From positions 175,894,001 through 175,958,000 of the forward strand of contig JBITNC010000001.1 in assembly GCA_050084985.1 (NCBI GenBank): a stretch of 64,000 bases of DNA, read 5' to 3'. This DNA comes from Nageia nagi. Taxonomy: Eukaryota > Pinophyta. The notes under the pieces are model-generated. The model saw nothing but the letters and a program-made list of their open reading frames with translations. It was not told the DNA's origin and searched no databases. Both the position numbers and the translations under genes were made by a program. Each line of letters begins with the position of its first letter. Positions within the stretch are counted from its first letter, which is position 1. This document shows, one piece after another, positions 1 through 14,089 of the stretch.

Positions 1-893
1 AGATCCTCCACTCAATCCAAAAGATATTATTTATAATCAAATTTAACATATCTCATAATGGTTATGAGTCCTCCTCTTATAGGTGAGGATGATCATCTTC
101 TAATCTTGCATTGAGATGATCCAATGGTGAAGAGGTGTGATTTGTGTGCTCCATATATCAACATTATGATTGGAGAGCCTATGGATAAATGAAATCTCAT
201 CCAAGGGCCTAGAAATGCCATGACCAAGAAGATATGATTTCTAGGTACCTTGGGATCATCATGGTTGCTTGAGTTAAGTGTCGTAAATCCATCCTTGTCC
301 CACGTCCAAGTGTGAAAGTCATAAACTTAACTAGGGATGCAAACTTCCAATATCCAATGGCCTAGTATACAATGTCCCATTAAAGGATACTAATATTACA
401 TTTATAATTATCAATGTTCCTTGGAATCATGTATTACAAGTGGCCTATGAAATTACTTGTATTATTGGCACATAAATACCTATGGCCCATTTATTACATA
501 GAAATAACAAATAATGACTCATAGAGTCTTACATTCCATGTTGGAGGATATCCAAGTGGAGTTATATGAAAATATTTCTTATTAAATATAAATCACACCT
601 ATATTAATGAAATATCACTTGCACATCCTTAAAGGATGGACATCACTCTCAAATGAGAGTAAATCATAGATTCTCATGCGTCTATGATATGAGCTGACTA
701 GTCCATTGAGTGAACTTCAAAGTACCATATATTCCTTATTTCCTTTCAAAAGTAGGTCACATAACCTATAAAAATGATTGACATGAGGTCCTTTATCCAT
801 TCTAAGTGTTGAAATGTCCATTCCTAGCTTGTGGAAGATGAAATCTCCTTGAAACAAAAAATGAGTGAAACCTTAAAAATTGGGGACATTACA
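1..893 (-). mobile_element. Element C 3' LTR (partial, cut by window edge)
   Basis: This stretch is a direct repeat of 47,655-48,548; the two copies align almost without gaps, with perhaps 10-13% mismatch by eye. Both end on the plus strand in a GGGGACATTACA-type sequence, so on the minus strand the LTR opens TGTAATGTCCCC, a usual TG start. The matching 5' LTR is about 3 kb once element B is removed, so roughly 2 kb of this copy should lie left of the window. The open frame at 831-1,133 straddles the LTR border and I do not treat it as a gene. Confidence 0.75.
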
Positions 894-912
894 AGTCCAT
901 CCTTCCCAAAAT
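894..912 (-). promoter_or_regulatory. Polypurine tract of element C
   Basis: On the minus strand the bases just before the LTR start read TTTTGGGAAGGATGGACT. A purine-rich run touching an LTR 5' edge is where plus-strand DNA synthesis is primed. The position agrees with this being the 3' LTR of a minus-strand element. Confidence 0.5.
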
Positions 913-1089
913 ACTTTTTACCAATAAATACTAAAATATTTATGAATATAATAATATACCAATTTGTTCTTAGAGGAAACTCTTCATGCTTCTATTACAA
1001 AACTCTAATTGCTAATCCTTCATGCCATGGTTGTGCTTTAGGTGCTCTTTCTATCCTGGTGGTTGTGGATCTAGGAGTGGATACGAATG

Positions 1090-2753
1090 CCAAGAGAGTT
1101 AATAAACTACTATGGTTGCATATCTCATCATGATATATTCATTATTTATTTCCAAACCTACCTTAGTTCCTTGAAAACTAACACATTTAAATTCTATAAT
1201 TGTATCTTTGATCTTATCGTAGTGAGAAATCCATATCTTCATGTCCCTTATTCTAGCATGCTCCTCTTTATGACTAACTTCACACTCAATAAACTTAAAT
1301 AGTATTATGTCATCATGTTTCATTTCAATCACTCGACCATGTATATCCCCATCCCTTTGTAGTGTAATTTTCCCTATCTATATGTAGTGCAAATGTTGTC
1401 CCAAGGAGGAATTATCTTTTTTGCCAATTTTTTCCTTACTTTTCAAGCTTCCAAAGCGATGTTCTCTTAGCTTATTTCCTTTTTATAGTAAATATTTTGC
1501 TCTAGCTTCATGTTTATGATTGTTATGTATTCCTTATACTTTTGATCTTTATCCAAAGATTGACATAAGCAATTGTTATCCTCTTCTATATCCATCACTA
1601 TTTTTATCAATTGAGAATTTCTTCTAGTAACCTTTTCCAATTCTTTCTTGATGTTATGGAGCAATATTTGAAACAAAATTTCTCTTTCTATGTATAAAAA
1701 ATTATGATCAACTTTTCCTATTCCTTGTAAAGCATCATTCCTTATAATTTCTTCAATCCAATAGTCTTTCACTTCTTCCTTGTTCACAATTTACAAGCAA
1801 GTATCCCTAATTAGTTTGTGCTTTATCTATTCTCCTCCAATTGATTCATGGAAATATTTTTCTTTGATCCATTCACTATGTATAACAATATCCCTCTTCT
1901 ACAAGTCAAGACCATATTTATTTTCTTTATTCAAGTATTTGAGAATGAAACTCATAGCTCTCACTTCATCCATATTTGTAATTTCTAAGTAATTATCCCC
2001 TATTGTTGCATTCTCCACTTCTTTAAAGCATGGTTCCTCTTGTGGTAATGGGTATTTTGAATTACGCCCATCTATGTCTGTTGTATTTTGAATAAATCCT
2101 TCATCATGTTCTAATGTAGAAGCATTCTCATTAGAATCTCCTCTGTATTATACTTGCAACTAGAGTCCTTATTGACTCATGACTTGCAAACTAAGAATAC
2201 TATAGCTAAAGTAGCCTCCATTTAGTGTTGTAGTTTGAAGAAATAAACCATTACCCAAATTGGAATACTTAATATTTGGATTATCCTGAGGCATCTCTTC
2301 ATTTTCTTTCTCTATGTGGGTTACTTCCATGCTACCTTCTGATTTCTCTTCAAGATTTTTATCAATAATTGCTTCCTTTTTTGATGTTTCATGTGATAGT
2401 GCATCATTATTTTATCCTTCATCACTAGTATCCCTTTCAAAATGATCATTTAGGGACTAGCTATTTTTCGTTTTGTTCAATTGTATTATAAACTTTAGGA
2501 ACCTCTTTAAATACACAAGTGAATCCTACAAATTGGTTGATCCCTTTATTCATTCCTTGATCAAAATCATGAGTAGTTCCTTTGATCTTCCTATCATAAA
2601 CATCATGTATGTAGTAACCATAATCCTTTCTAATAACAAGATAATTTTCTTTCTTTATTATATGCTTGTACTTTATGAAAGTATTCATACTCAGGGTCTT
2701 CGATTATTGGCATGTCTTTATCATGCTCATGAGCAACATTTTTATTTTTAGTA
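1090..2753 (-). pseudogene. Element C internal ORF, distal part (unrecognised protein)
   Basis: I do not recognise this protein. Minus-strand frames at about 2,461-2,688, 1,800-2,450, 1,467-1,787 and 1,099-1,332 follow one another with a few frame changes and stops, and together look like one decayed coding region of some 550 codons. An early part contains the string GINQFVGFTCVFKEVP. The middle is acidic and Lys/Glu-rich. The part around 1,467-1,787 is charged with heptad-like leucines, so a coiled coil is possible. No protease, RT, RNase H, integrase or zinc-knuckle motif is visible. Its proximal part lies at 26,895-27,249, on the other side of element A. It could be an aberrant gag or a captured gene in a non-autonomous element. 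Confidence 0.45.
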
Positions 2754-2758
2754 CATAC
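2754..2758. repeat. Target-site duplication of element A, left copy
   Basis: CATAC lies directly outside the left LTR edge and occurs again directly outside the right LTR edge at 26,890-26,894. A perfect 5-bp duplication is the expected mark of Ty3/gypsy integration. It ties the two LTRs, 23 kb apart, into one insertion. Confidence 0.85.
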
Positions 2759-3547
2759 TATTTACTCAAAAATCAACCTTACAAGCATGCAAAAATTAAA
2801 TAAACTTCAATTTTAATTACAGATTGCCTTGCAATGGAGGGTTTCAATACAATGCATAATATAGGCCTCTTGGAGGCCCTTCTTTGTTGATGTCTTCAAG
2901 ATTTGGATGTTGTCTAACTAAACCTACAACAAGAAAGCTTCTAATTAATTCTTCCTTACTACTCCTTGGATTCTCCTTGCTTTAATTAGTTGCTAGTATT
3001 TGAATCTTGCACATGCACAAAACCAACAACCCATCAGACATACCTATTTATGCTTTAAAATTATAATAAATAACATGAAACAAACATGTATGCAAGTAAT
3101 AATAGTGAACTAAAATGTACTTAACAATTTGGCTCTAATTTAGTAGAGTAAGGTTGAATTTTATTATGTCTCTCTTACCTTTGTGGGAATGATGTTATTT
3201 ATAATTTTTCTAATTCAACATTAGTTGTTATTTTGGAAGACAAGGCTAGATGAAAAATCTCATCTAGCCTTGTCATGGAATAAGCCCATGTAAGGAAAGC
3301 ATAGGATCAAGGATGACTCATCCTTGATCTATCAGCTTGTTTCCTGGGATGCCTAATTTTTCTATTTTTGTTTTCTATTTATAGGATTGTTGGATATTAC
3401 CCATTAGGTGCCAGCGATCAGGTATGATCATTGGTGATTGTTTTTAATCGCAAGCAATTGATAGATTTTAACAGACTTTAATGTTTGCCTAAAATTTTAT
3501 TTCCCTCTTTCATTTATCAATAGAGGGGTCATTTTTAGGTGTCTACA
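2759..3547 (-). repeat. Element A 3' LTR
   Basis: This is a direct repeat of 25,562-26,889 once the solo LTR there is removed. The minus-strand start is TGTAGACACC and the far end reads TATTTACTC where the other copy has TGTTTACTT, so the terminal CA has mutated to TA. It lacks about 40 bp that the 5' LTR has near its low-coordinate end. It preserves the empty target site for the solo LTR at about 2,903-2,912. Confidence 0.85.
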
Positions 3548-3562
3548 TTTTGCACCTTTTTG
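3548..3562 (-). promoter_or_regulatory. Polypurine tract of element A
   Basis: On the minus strand AAAAAGGTGCAAAA abuts the LTR start. Element B has AAAAAGGGGCAAAA in the same place, so this is a shared, slightly mutated PPT. Confidence 0.8.
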
Positions 3563-4138
3563 AAATATCCAACATTTTATAGGTGGATATTATTTCAAAA
3601 AAATAAGCCTATTAGAAAAGGGGTGTAATCAAGTCTTAGACTTGTACCTCTTGATCTTAAGTCAAGGTTTCAGATCAACTCATTCTCTATTAAGAAGCTA
3701 AATTTGAGTGATTGGATTATGACTAAATCAATTTTTTGATCTTTTGCATTTGACATGTTTTGAAAACAATAAAGGGTTGTAATGCAAGGCATAACTTAGG
3801 TAGTCACCACTATACTATTATACTATGTTGGTAGTAGGATACAAATGGAGTCTTAGCTGTCAAGTGTATGCCATAGCTAGCATGTGATAAAGAAGTTCCC
3901 TTGCAAATATAATAACTTTCAATAATTTTTATTTTGTCCTAGTAGATAGGTTACTTGATGATCTTGTACAAATGTTCATCCAATAATTTTAATCATTTCA
4001 GCTACCCTTCTTTTTATGCTAAAAAGAAGGATCATTTTTCAAATTTAGTGTTACCCAAGAGTCTTAATTTTTTTGCAAAACCTTAACTCTAAATTAACTT
4101 TAATAAGCAAAAAAATCATAGTGATTTTGCCTTTGATA

Positions 4139-4140
<2 letters not shown>

Positions 4141-4172
<32 letters not shown>
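4141..4172. repeat. (CA)n microsatellite
   Basis: Sixteen uninterrupted CA units lie in the non-coding part of element A between the PMD ORF and the 3' LTR. Confidence 0.95.
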
Positions 4173-4177
<5 letters not shown>

Positions 4178-4559
4178 TTTAATTTTTAATGATTTTATGT
4201 TATTTTTGATATTTTCAAGATAGTTTTGATGTAAGCATATTTTGAGCATAGATGTTTTGTTTGGACTATAGTTTTTTGTTTTTAATTGAGAATTGTTGAT
4301 TTTTCAAAAAAATATATATGAGAGTCTATAAATTACCCTATTTCATTTTGAATTTTGTCATTAATATTTATAATTAATCATAGGTCTAATTCAACCTAAA
4401 GAATTTTTGACATACTCCAAAATCTTGTATTTTTTAAACTTTTAATTAAAGACTTTTAATGAGGTGCATAGGGATGGTCCTATATATTTCTCTTGTTGAA
4501 ATACTCATATAACTTGCATATTTTAAGAAAAACATTTTCATTCATCATTTTGTTTATAA

Positions 4560-5110
4560 GATTTGGGTCGTTGATGATCTAGTTATGATCACTAGCAATC
4601 CTTATGGATCATTGGCACTTGACTTACGATCATTGGTGATTAATTATGCAGGGTAATAAAAAGAAAAGGTTCACTTGTCACTTTCTAATTTTCTTTTTAG
4701 TGCTAGGTTAAAGCTCTTTTTTTCTACCCTACAATCTAAGCATTTAACCCTATACCTCCTTTCTTATTGTTGATTTGAGTCATAATGCTACCATAAGGAT
4801 GATCCACACCACACAAGATACTTATGAGGGAAGAGGTAGGTTTTAGAGTCCCCCCTTTCCATTTTTGCTTGTTAATTCATTTTTAATCTATTTTTGAAAA
4901 AATGAAAACCATAGGATGCTTAGGAATAATCTTTATGTGTTTTTTAACTGCTCATTTTCTTAGATTAGGCTTATTTTTTAATGTTTTGTAAAAAATTTAA
5001 AACCCCAACTATGGTCATTTGCTAGAGCTGAAGGGTTTTAGGATCATTGATGTTCAAGTATTGACCACTGGCAATCCTATAACCTGATCATCCAATCATC
5101 AGTGTTTGGA
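4560..5110. repeat. Dispersed quasi-palindromic motif cluster in element A
   Basis: Several short words of the type GATCATTGGCACTT, GATCATTGGTGATT and TGACCACTGGCAATCC recur here. The same loose motif clusters inside the PBS end of both A and B, inside B's 3' region and within their LTRs. The spacing is irregular. No function is known to me. Confidence 0.45.
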
Positions 5111-5164
5111 AAAATAATTTTTTTTGAACTTACTTTATCATTAATTGCTATTAGGTTTGATATG

Positions 5165-7085
5165 TATTTGAGCCCAAAGGTAGATATCCTTGTATACTTG
5201 AGGATGGCTATGTTTTGCTAACTACCATTGATTAAACCTTTCTTTATGTAGTCAGATTTAGAGCTAGGCCCTACATGGATCACATTCATTAGGACTACCC
5301 ACTATTGGCAACCTTGTTGGAGAGGTGGGATTCTTCAATTAGTACCTTTCATCTTCCTATAAGGGAGATGACTATCATAATGGAGAACATCCACCATTTA
5401 TATTGCTTGCCTATTTAGGATCAACAAATTTAGCACATGATCAATTGAGATTTAGTGCACCTAGATATCATAGCAATTTATGGGGTAGGTGTTATCGATG
5501 GAGTTACGAGCGAGATGTTTTTAGGGGGTCTTCCATACCTTAGGTATTAGAGGAATGAAAAGCAAGGTCTTTTTAAAACCTTTTACCTTATGGTGATGAT
5601 ACAATGCTATGCTCTCTTAAATGCTATGCTATGCTTAGGCTCCCACACTACTAGCCTAGATTTAGCAAGAGCTTTTCTTCTATTCTTTAGGCCATAGGGC
5701 CTCATTGTCAATCATTGCTACTATTCAAGCATGAGCCTATAAGCATATCCACATAGATCATCCTTTGGGGCTCCTTGTACCTAGGTTTACCTCACATGTA
5801 GCCTATCCTATCAACATCATACATTGGAGAGAGGATTTTTACACTCACCCTTCAAATGGGATTTGGTGAGATATTTATTTTTACCATAGGATGATTGCTC
5901 ATCTTATTATTAATCAGGTGAGGTTTTGACCTTATCATGGTTATCCATCTTGGGATGAGCTCATAGCATAGTTGATGGGCATTAGATAGGCTCAAGTTCT
6001 CAGTGGTAGATAGACCCAATTTTTAAAGTGCTTCTACTTTGACCATGTGTGCTATCAGTTTGGTCTAGTCCAAGATGTTCCACTAGCACCTCTACATTTT
6101 TTAAGAGAGGGTAAGCTACCTATTGATGGGATTCAACCCCTAATTTATATAGAGCTAGATCTCACATAGGAGGAGGTATTGGTAGAGGATACAGGTGTAG
6201 ATGATGCAGGTGCAATCGAGGCCTTTGATGCTTGGTGGTAGATAGAGTTAGATGCTAAGGATAACAATGCACCAAAGCATCAAGTATGCCAATGAGTAGC
6301 CAAGCCTAAGGTAGCTATAGGGGTTGAGGAGGAGATAGCTAAAGAGAAGGTCAAGGAACAAGATAAGAGGGCTAAGGAGGTGGTGATGGATGAGTTAGCG
6401 ATCAAGGAATAGGTGATGGTTGAACCAAAGGATATAGCTAGTTAGGTAGAGGAGGTTAAGTTGGGTACCTCTCCTAGAGGCATGAGAGGAGGTGGAGCTT
6501 CTTCTCCATAGGTACTCAGCATTGATGCACTCCTAGGGGACATCTACAAGTTGAGGTACCAAGTGTATCAACTTAGTGCTCACATGTACAAATATAGAGT
6601 TAAGAGAGATAGGTATCATCATGAGAGGGATGAGGCTCGAGCCTCTACATAGGTTGGGGGAGCTAATACATCTACAAGGGTCATTGATCAGCCATCAATC
6701 TTTATCTAAGGGATACTTTAGTAGAGGTATTATTATTCCTCCATTATGCAAACATGGTTGATAGGGGTACCTTCATACATACTAAGCATGCTATATTCAA
6801 TCCCCCCTACTACATATGTCCTTGTAGATGTTTTGGTTTATCAAGCACCTAGTGGAGCCTAGTAGATAGCTAGTACTCAAAGTAGGGTTGTTAGACTGGT
6901 TACATCCCATAGTCATAGCAGGATAGGTGGGGTCTCTTCTTAGCACCTAGAGGGTTCATTTGAGATTCATAGGGTAGCTCAAGTAATGAGTCCTACAAAT
7001 TTAGTGGGCACTACTCATCCTTGATAGGGTAAAGTTAGCAATCCTATAAATGGTAAATAAGGTAGCTCCTGATAGCATTTTAGTG
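5165..7085 (+). pseudogene. Plant mobile domain (PMD) ORF, antisense within element A
   Basis: Plus-strand coding remnant, opposite to the retrotransposon. Its best stretch, about 5,290-5,420, reads ERWDSSISTFHLP followed by REMTIIMENIHHLYCLP. That is the PMD signature (RW..ETHTFHLP, GE.TITL.D...L.GLP) known from MAIN/MAIL proteins, from some Mutator-like elements and from some Ty3/gypsy elements. Homology to the minus-strand frame of element B at 43,040-45,090 continues to a distal charged segment at about 6,530-6,640 that reads YRVKRDRYHHERDE against YRVKRDWYHQERDE in B. Many in-frame stops, mostly TAG and TAA, make it non-functional. The role of PMD proteins inside retrotransposons is not established. 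Confidence 0.7.
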
Positions 7086-7329
7086 ATAGAGCTATTATTT
7101 TTCATGTTTTATGTAAGACTTATGAGTTGTATCAAACTATGTCATTTTCTTTTCTAAGATTTATGGAGAGAAAGACCATTTCTAATACTTAGTCATGTTA
7201 TTTGTAGTTTTATCATTATTTTTTGATGACATTATCTATTATGGGATCATGATAGTCATGATCGATAGTTGGTTTTTTTTTAGATGTGATGGATACTGAG
7301 TTATAGATTTTTTGATATACATGATGATG

Positions 7330-7420
7330 ACTTTAGACTCTTATATGCAAGTTTTAATATCATATATATGTATGTTTATGTTTTTTCAAATGTATGTGTT
7401 ATTAGACTTTTATATGAATG

Positions 7421-7482
<62 letters not shown>

Positions 7483-7640
7483 TGAAAGTTTATTTTTATG
7501 TTTTCATTTAGTTTTTTCAAATGGATGTATTATTAGACTTTTATAAGTATGTTTTAATATAATACACATGTATGTTTATGTTTTTTCAAATGGATGCACT
7601 AAATTAGAAATGCATGAAAGTTTATTCTCATGTTTTCATT
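7330..7640. repeat. (TA)n array in an AT-rich tandem repeat
   Basis: About 27 TA units at 7,426-7,479 are embedded in repeated words such as ATTAGACTTTTATA and TGTTTATGTTTTTTCAAATG. The flanking unit recurs at roughly 130-bp spacing. No coding potential is seen. Confidence 0.8.
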
Positions 7641-9929
7641 TGGTTTTAACACCTTATTTATGATATGTTTCATAAATTTGAATTAATATTTATGTTTATT
7701 TAGTAATATGATGTTTATAGAACAAGATTTGATTTGTTGGAGAATGAAATTAGATGCATCATTTTTCATTTTCTTGGTTACTTTTATACATGGTTTTGAA
7801 CATAATATATTGATATAAATGTAACGTATCCACTACTTATCATCAACTAAAGCCCTAATTTTTGGCCTAATTTTTTTTTATAACACTCAAATGATCTAGG
7901 AATGGACCAAGCGATCCCACATGAGTTTGATATGCTGCTAGCTAACTAAGCACTCATATTACAAAATTGGCCAAGAACTCAGGGTAACCAACCCTAATAA
8001 ATTATTTTGGTGTTCACTTTTCAAGACTCACCCTATTGAAAAGATGCCTCAAAAGTAACCTTATCATTCCTATTCCATGTCCTATGTGAAATAGGGTTTT
8101 TGATTATGATGTAGTGGTTTTCTACTCAGGGCCCATATCACCCAAGAGATTGCACTTCCACTAAGTTAGTCATCATCTCTTGATGATAACTCTCCATCTC
8201 ATAAGAGTAGTCAACTTATCCTAAACAAGTTTCCTTCTGAGTGGGTAGCATCACTTATGGAACAATTATTATATCCCTATCTGCTAATTGTAAGTGATAT
8301 GACTACAAATTATCCTCACCTAATAATAGTATTTTTTCAATTGCTATCCTCACTTGACTCACCTATCAAAGGATATGAATACTAACCTATCCATAACTAT
8401 CAACTAGTCCCACCATGTGGTTTGGCATCCCTGTGCCCATAACTTAGGGAGCCATGGATATTAAGTAATATTATTTAGTGGTTATTTAATCTAATCTATT
8501 TTTAAATGTGTTGAAAAAAAGAACCACCTATGTCCTATTGACCATAAACTAATATTTCCAACAGTGGGTACAAGACATGTTCTAAAGTTTGACACCATTC
8601 ATTCTTTCCCACAAGGAATACCTCAGAATTCTTAGTTATAACTTATGCAAGAAGTCACATATTTTCTTATTTATCCCATACACTTTGTATTGTGTATATG
8701 GATATACTTTTTAAAAGATCTCTTAAATACATAAAGTAACAAGTTGTTAGGGAGAATCTTGCCACTATTGCTACGAAAGTAATGTGACGCTAAGTGGTCC
8801 TCATGCAAAGAATATTCCTTTTGTTTATGATATAGCAAGTTAGGTTTACTTGGCAAAGGTTCTTCATCATATTTCTTGCATTCATCCAAAAAAAATCTTG
8901 AATAATTCCATTTATCTCATGGGGTCCCACTGATATCCAACTTGATTCTAAGGGTCCTTGAGATATCCCAAATGCTCACAAATTGTCATTTGGAACCTTA
9001 ATTCTAGTTTAGGGTTAATCTATTTTGTTGGGATAATTTTGGATTTATCAAGATTAAGAACCTAATTCATCTACAACTACTACCTAACAAGTATTTACTC
9101 TTATTTATCAAAACATAAAACTTAACATGTAATAAGAGATAGTAATTTCATCTACCCTTCATTTATCATTCAGTATCCTAATAAGAGATTCATACAACAT
9201 AGTCCTTATTAAGCATTTATAAGTTAATAATCAATTACAAAAAGCTTTAATACATCTCAAAATTTCATTTTCAACATATATGATAATTACATAGCTTCCA
9301 CAAACTTATTACAAGACATTAATACATCATAAGGATAATACACTTTAATGAATTTGGTAACTCATCATCATCATCTTATAATAAAAATTAAATATAACAT
9401 TATTACTTATTAAATCATTCTATGCCTTTTTGTGGAAACACATCCATAGATATTCAAATAATGATCATCAAGCATCTCCATCATTCTTCAAACAATGAGC
9501 ATTGAACATCGATCATTCCCTTGGAACTTAATGGTTGGATAGAGTATTAGAAGGGAGAAGGATCAAGAAAACCCTTTTTAAACTTGATCATTATGCAAAT
9601 GAATTTAACTATAGACCTTAGGAGAAGTTATCTCCTTTCCTTGATTAATGTACATTAATCTATTATTTATTAATCCATCTTAAATAATTAAATCACTCAC
9701 AATAAGGTCTTGGATACCTTAAGAATTATTTTACTAAACATTATACCAATATCATAATCTCAAAACCATAGTTTATTTAATACAAGATTATAAAGAGTTC
9801 TTGAATTAATTATTTAAAAATATTAAACATACTTATCACCTCATTAGATACTAATTAGTTTAATTGATAAACTTAGATAATAATAATAAAACATATTTTT
9901 ATTACTTCATTTTTCTCCACTTTCACATG

Positions 9930-10870
9930 AATTTAATAATATTTTTTTACTAGATATCATATTAAGACTTTAATTAAATTCATATCAAAATAATTTTATT
10001 AATCTCTAGCTAAAGGCATAAGGAGAAATATTTGACTAGTCTCCTTAAAATATCATAAGATACATAATATAATTTGTGTATAAAATTTTCTACCCCTACA
10101 TCTAAATAAAAACAAAAGAACATCCCACTCCTTTACTAAAAAAATAACATGGTATCAACCTTTGAATAAAATAATCATTATGTCTCTTCAAAGGTTACAA
10201 CATTTCAATCAACAATTGATGAAACTTTATCATTATAATAAATATCATATTAGGAATTTAATAAAATTTATGTCATTTATTAAACTTTAGCTAAAAGCAT
10301 AAAGAGAAATATTTGACTAGTCTCTTCCAAATATCATAATATAATTTATACGTGAAGTTTCTAACTCCTACATCTAAATAAAAAGAGAATAAGTAAAGAA
10401 AATTCCACTCCTTTATTTTTTTTTTAAGAAAATGACATGGTACCAACTTTTAAATGAAATGACCATTATGTCTCTTCAAATGCTAAAACACTTAAATCAA
10501 TAATTAATTATATGAAACTTTATCAAATATTCTAATAAACATCATATTAAGAATTTAATAAAATTTATGTCAAAATAAATTCATTAAATTTTAACTAAAG
10601 ACATAAAGAGGAATATTTGACTAGTCTCTTTAGAATATCATAATACAATTTGTACATAAAATTTATTTATTTATTTTTCACCCCTATATCTAAATAAAAA
10701 AGAATAACAAAAGAAAATCCCACTTCTTTACTTTTTAAAGAAAATGACATGGTAACAATCTGTAAATAAAAGAACCACTATGTATTTGTAAATGGTTCAA
10801 CACTTCTAACAACTCTTAATTCTATGAAACTTTATCAAACATTATAATAAACATCATATTAAATATCTCA
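9930..10870. repeat. Three-unit tandem repeat of about 280-305 bp
   Basis: The word TTTGACTAGT recurs at 10,031, 10,312 and 10,616. Around it the units share AAGAGAAATATTTGACTAG, a run of ATATCATAATA, CTACATCTAAATAAAAA and ATGACATGGTA. The three units diverge by point changes and small indels. The array lies in the putative U5 part of the large solo LTR. Confidence 0.8.
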
Positions 10871-11038
10871 AAATAGAACTACCTTAATAAAAAAATGTAA
10901 AAGAGTGCACCTTAACTTGAAGAAGAAAGAGAGACTTCTTTTCTTCACATAACTTTGCACCTTGAGAATAACCAAACTAAAATAAAAATAGCAAGAGATA
11001 GATAGGTAGTTGTTGGTATTTTTCCAATGCTCTAATCC

Positions 11039-11049
11039 TTTATTTATAG
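11039..11049 (-). promoter_or_regulatory. TATA-like element of the large solo LTR
   Basis: The minus-strand sequence CTATAAATAAA is followed by a transcribed-leader-like stretch rich in CTTC and AAG words. The position inside an LTR suggests the U3 core promoter; activity cannot be judged. Confidence 0.4.
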
Positions 11050-11875
11050 TTGAAGGGGCTCAAATATGTCCAAATAGACATCTCCTCACACCTTCAATAA
11101 TTTTGGGTTTGGTTTGCTTAAAGTTGGAAACGATGGTAATGGCATTTAATACTTTGGAATCTTTTTCATTAGCTGACAATTTAGTGCCAACTCTTATCAA
11201 CACCTAACAAAAAAATACAAAACTAAGTAGAGTCATTTCTCTATTATTTTCCTAACTATTAAATTCATGTCATACCACAAAGAGACCATAGTCTCTATCT
11301 AATAGTGTTTTTACTATTAGCCCTATGTGGTAATAATATGGATAGTCATATTTAACTTTTATCCCATTAAATTTATTTTTTTAGCCTTATAATAATTTTC
11401 AAATTTAACTCAAGGTATATCCTTTTTTTCCCTGTATTTCAAAATTTGAATTTCAAAATAACCAAACAAGGAAAAACACATCCTTACCTGTGATGGTCAC
11501 CTCATCCTGTAGAGTAAGATTAATTCATATATTTTTGCAAACATATTTTCATTAACAATTCAACAATCATAATAATTATGCATCTACATGATTTACAATG
11601 GTCATAGGGTGTGTTAGTGATTCAATGACAATCATTTCCTCCTCTTATCCTTCCATTTCCATCATCAATTCGCCTTTGGTCTATAGGATCTTTGGGTTGC
11701 TTCTTCACTCTATGAATTATGTTAAAACATCTTGAAGCCAACATCAAATTGTCACAATGATACATATTCACATATCAAACTTGTCATTACCATAGTATTA
11801 TGCAAACATAATTCATTCAAATCTTCAATGGTACTTGAGGTCAAACAGTGTTTTGAGGTGGGTCATGACAATAAA

Positions 11876-14089
<2,214 letters not shown>

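Larger units (their letters stand above)
7820..11870 (-). mobile_element. Large solo LTR (about 4.05 kb) inserted in element A
   Basis: Read on the minus strand the segment opens TGTCATGACCC and closes GTTACA, giving TG...CA ends. The 5-bp duplication ATAAA flanks it exactly, at 7,815-7,819 and 11,871-11,875. A minus-strand TATA-like CTATAAATAAA lies about 0.8 kb from the start, as expected for a U3 promoter. I see no protein domains and no second copy of either terminus inside, so a solo LTR fits better than a complete element. The flanking target is AT-rich, which makes a chance 5-bp match less remote than usual. Short open frames at 8,671-8,889 and 11,010-11,207 have no recognisable product. 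Confidence 0.6.

Noticed and set aside
831-1302. Plus-strand frames as small genes
   Set aside because: They overlap the LTR border and the antisense coding remnant of element C and show no domain.
6576-6761. 61-codon plus-strand frame as a separate gene
   Set aside because: It is out of frame with the PMD ORF that covers it; the homology with element B lies in the other frame.
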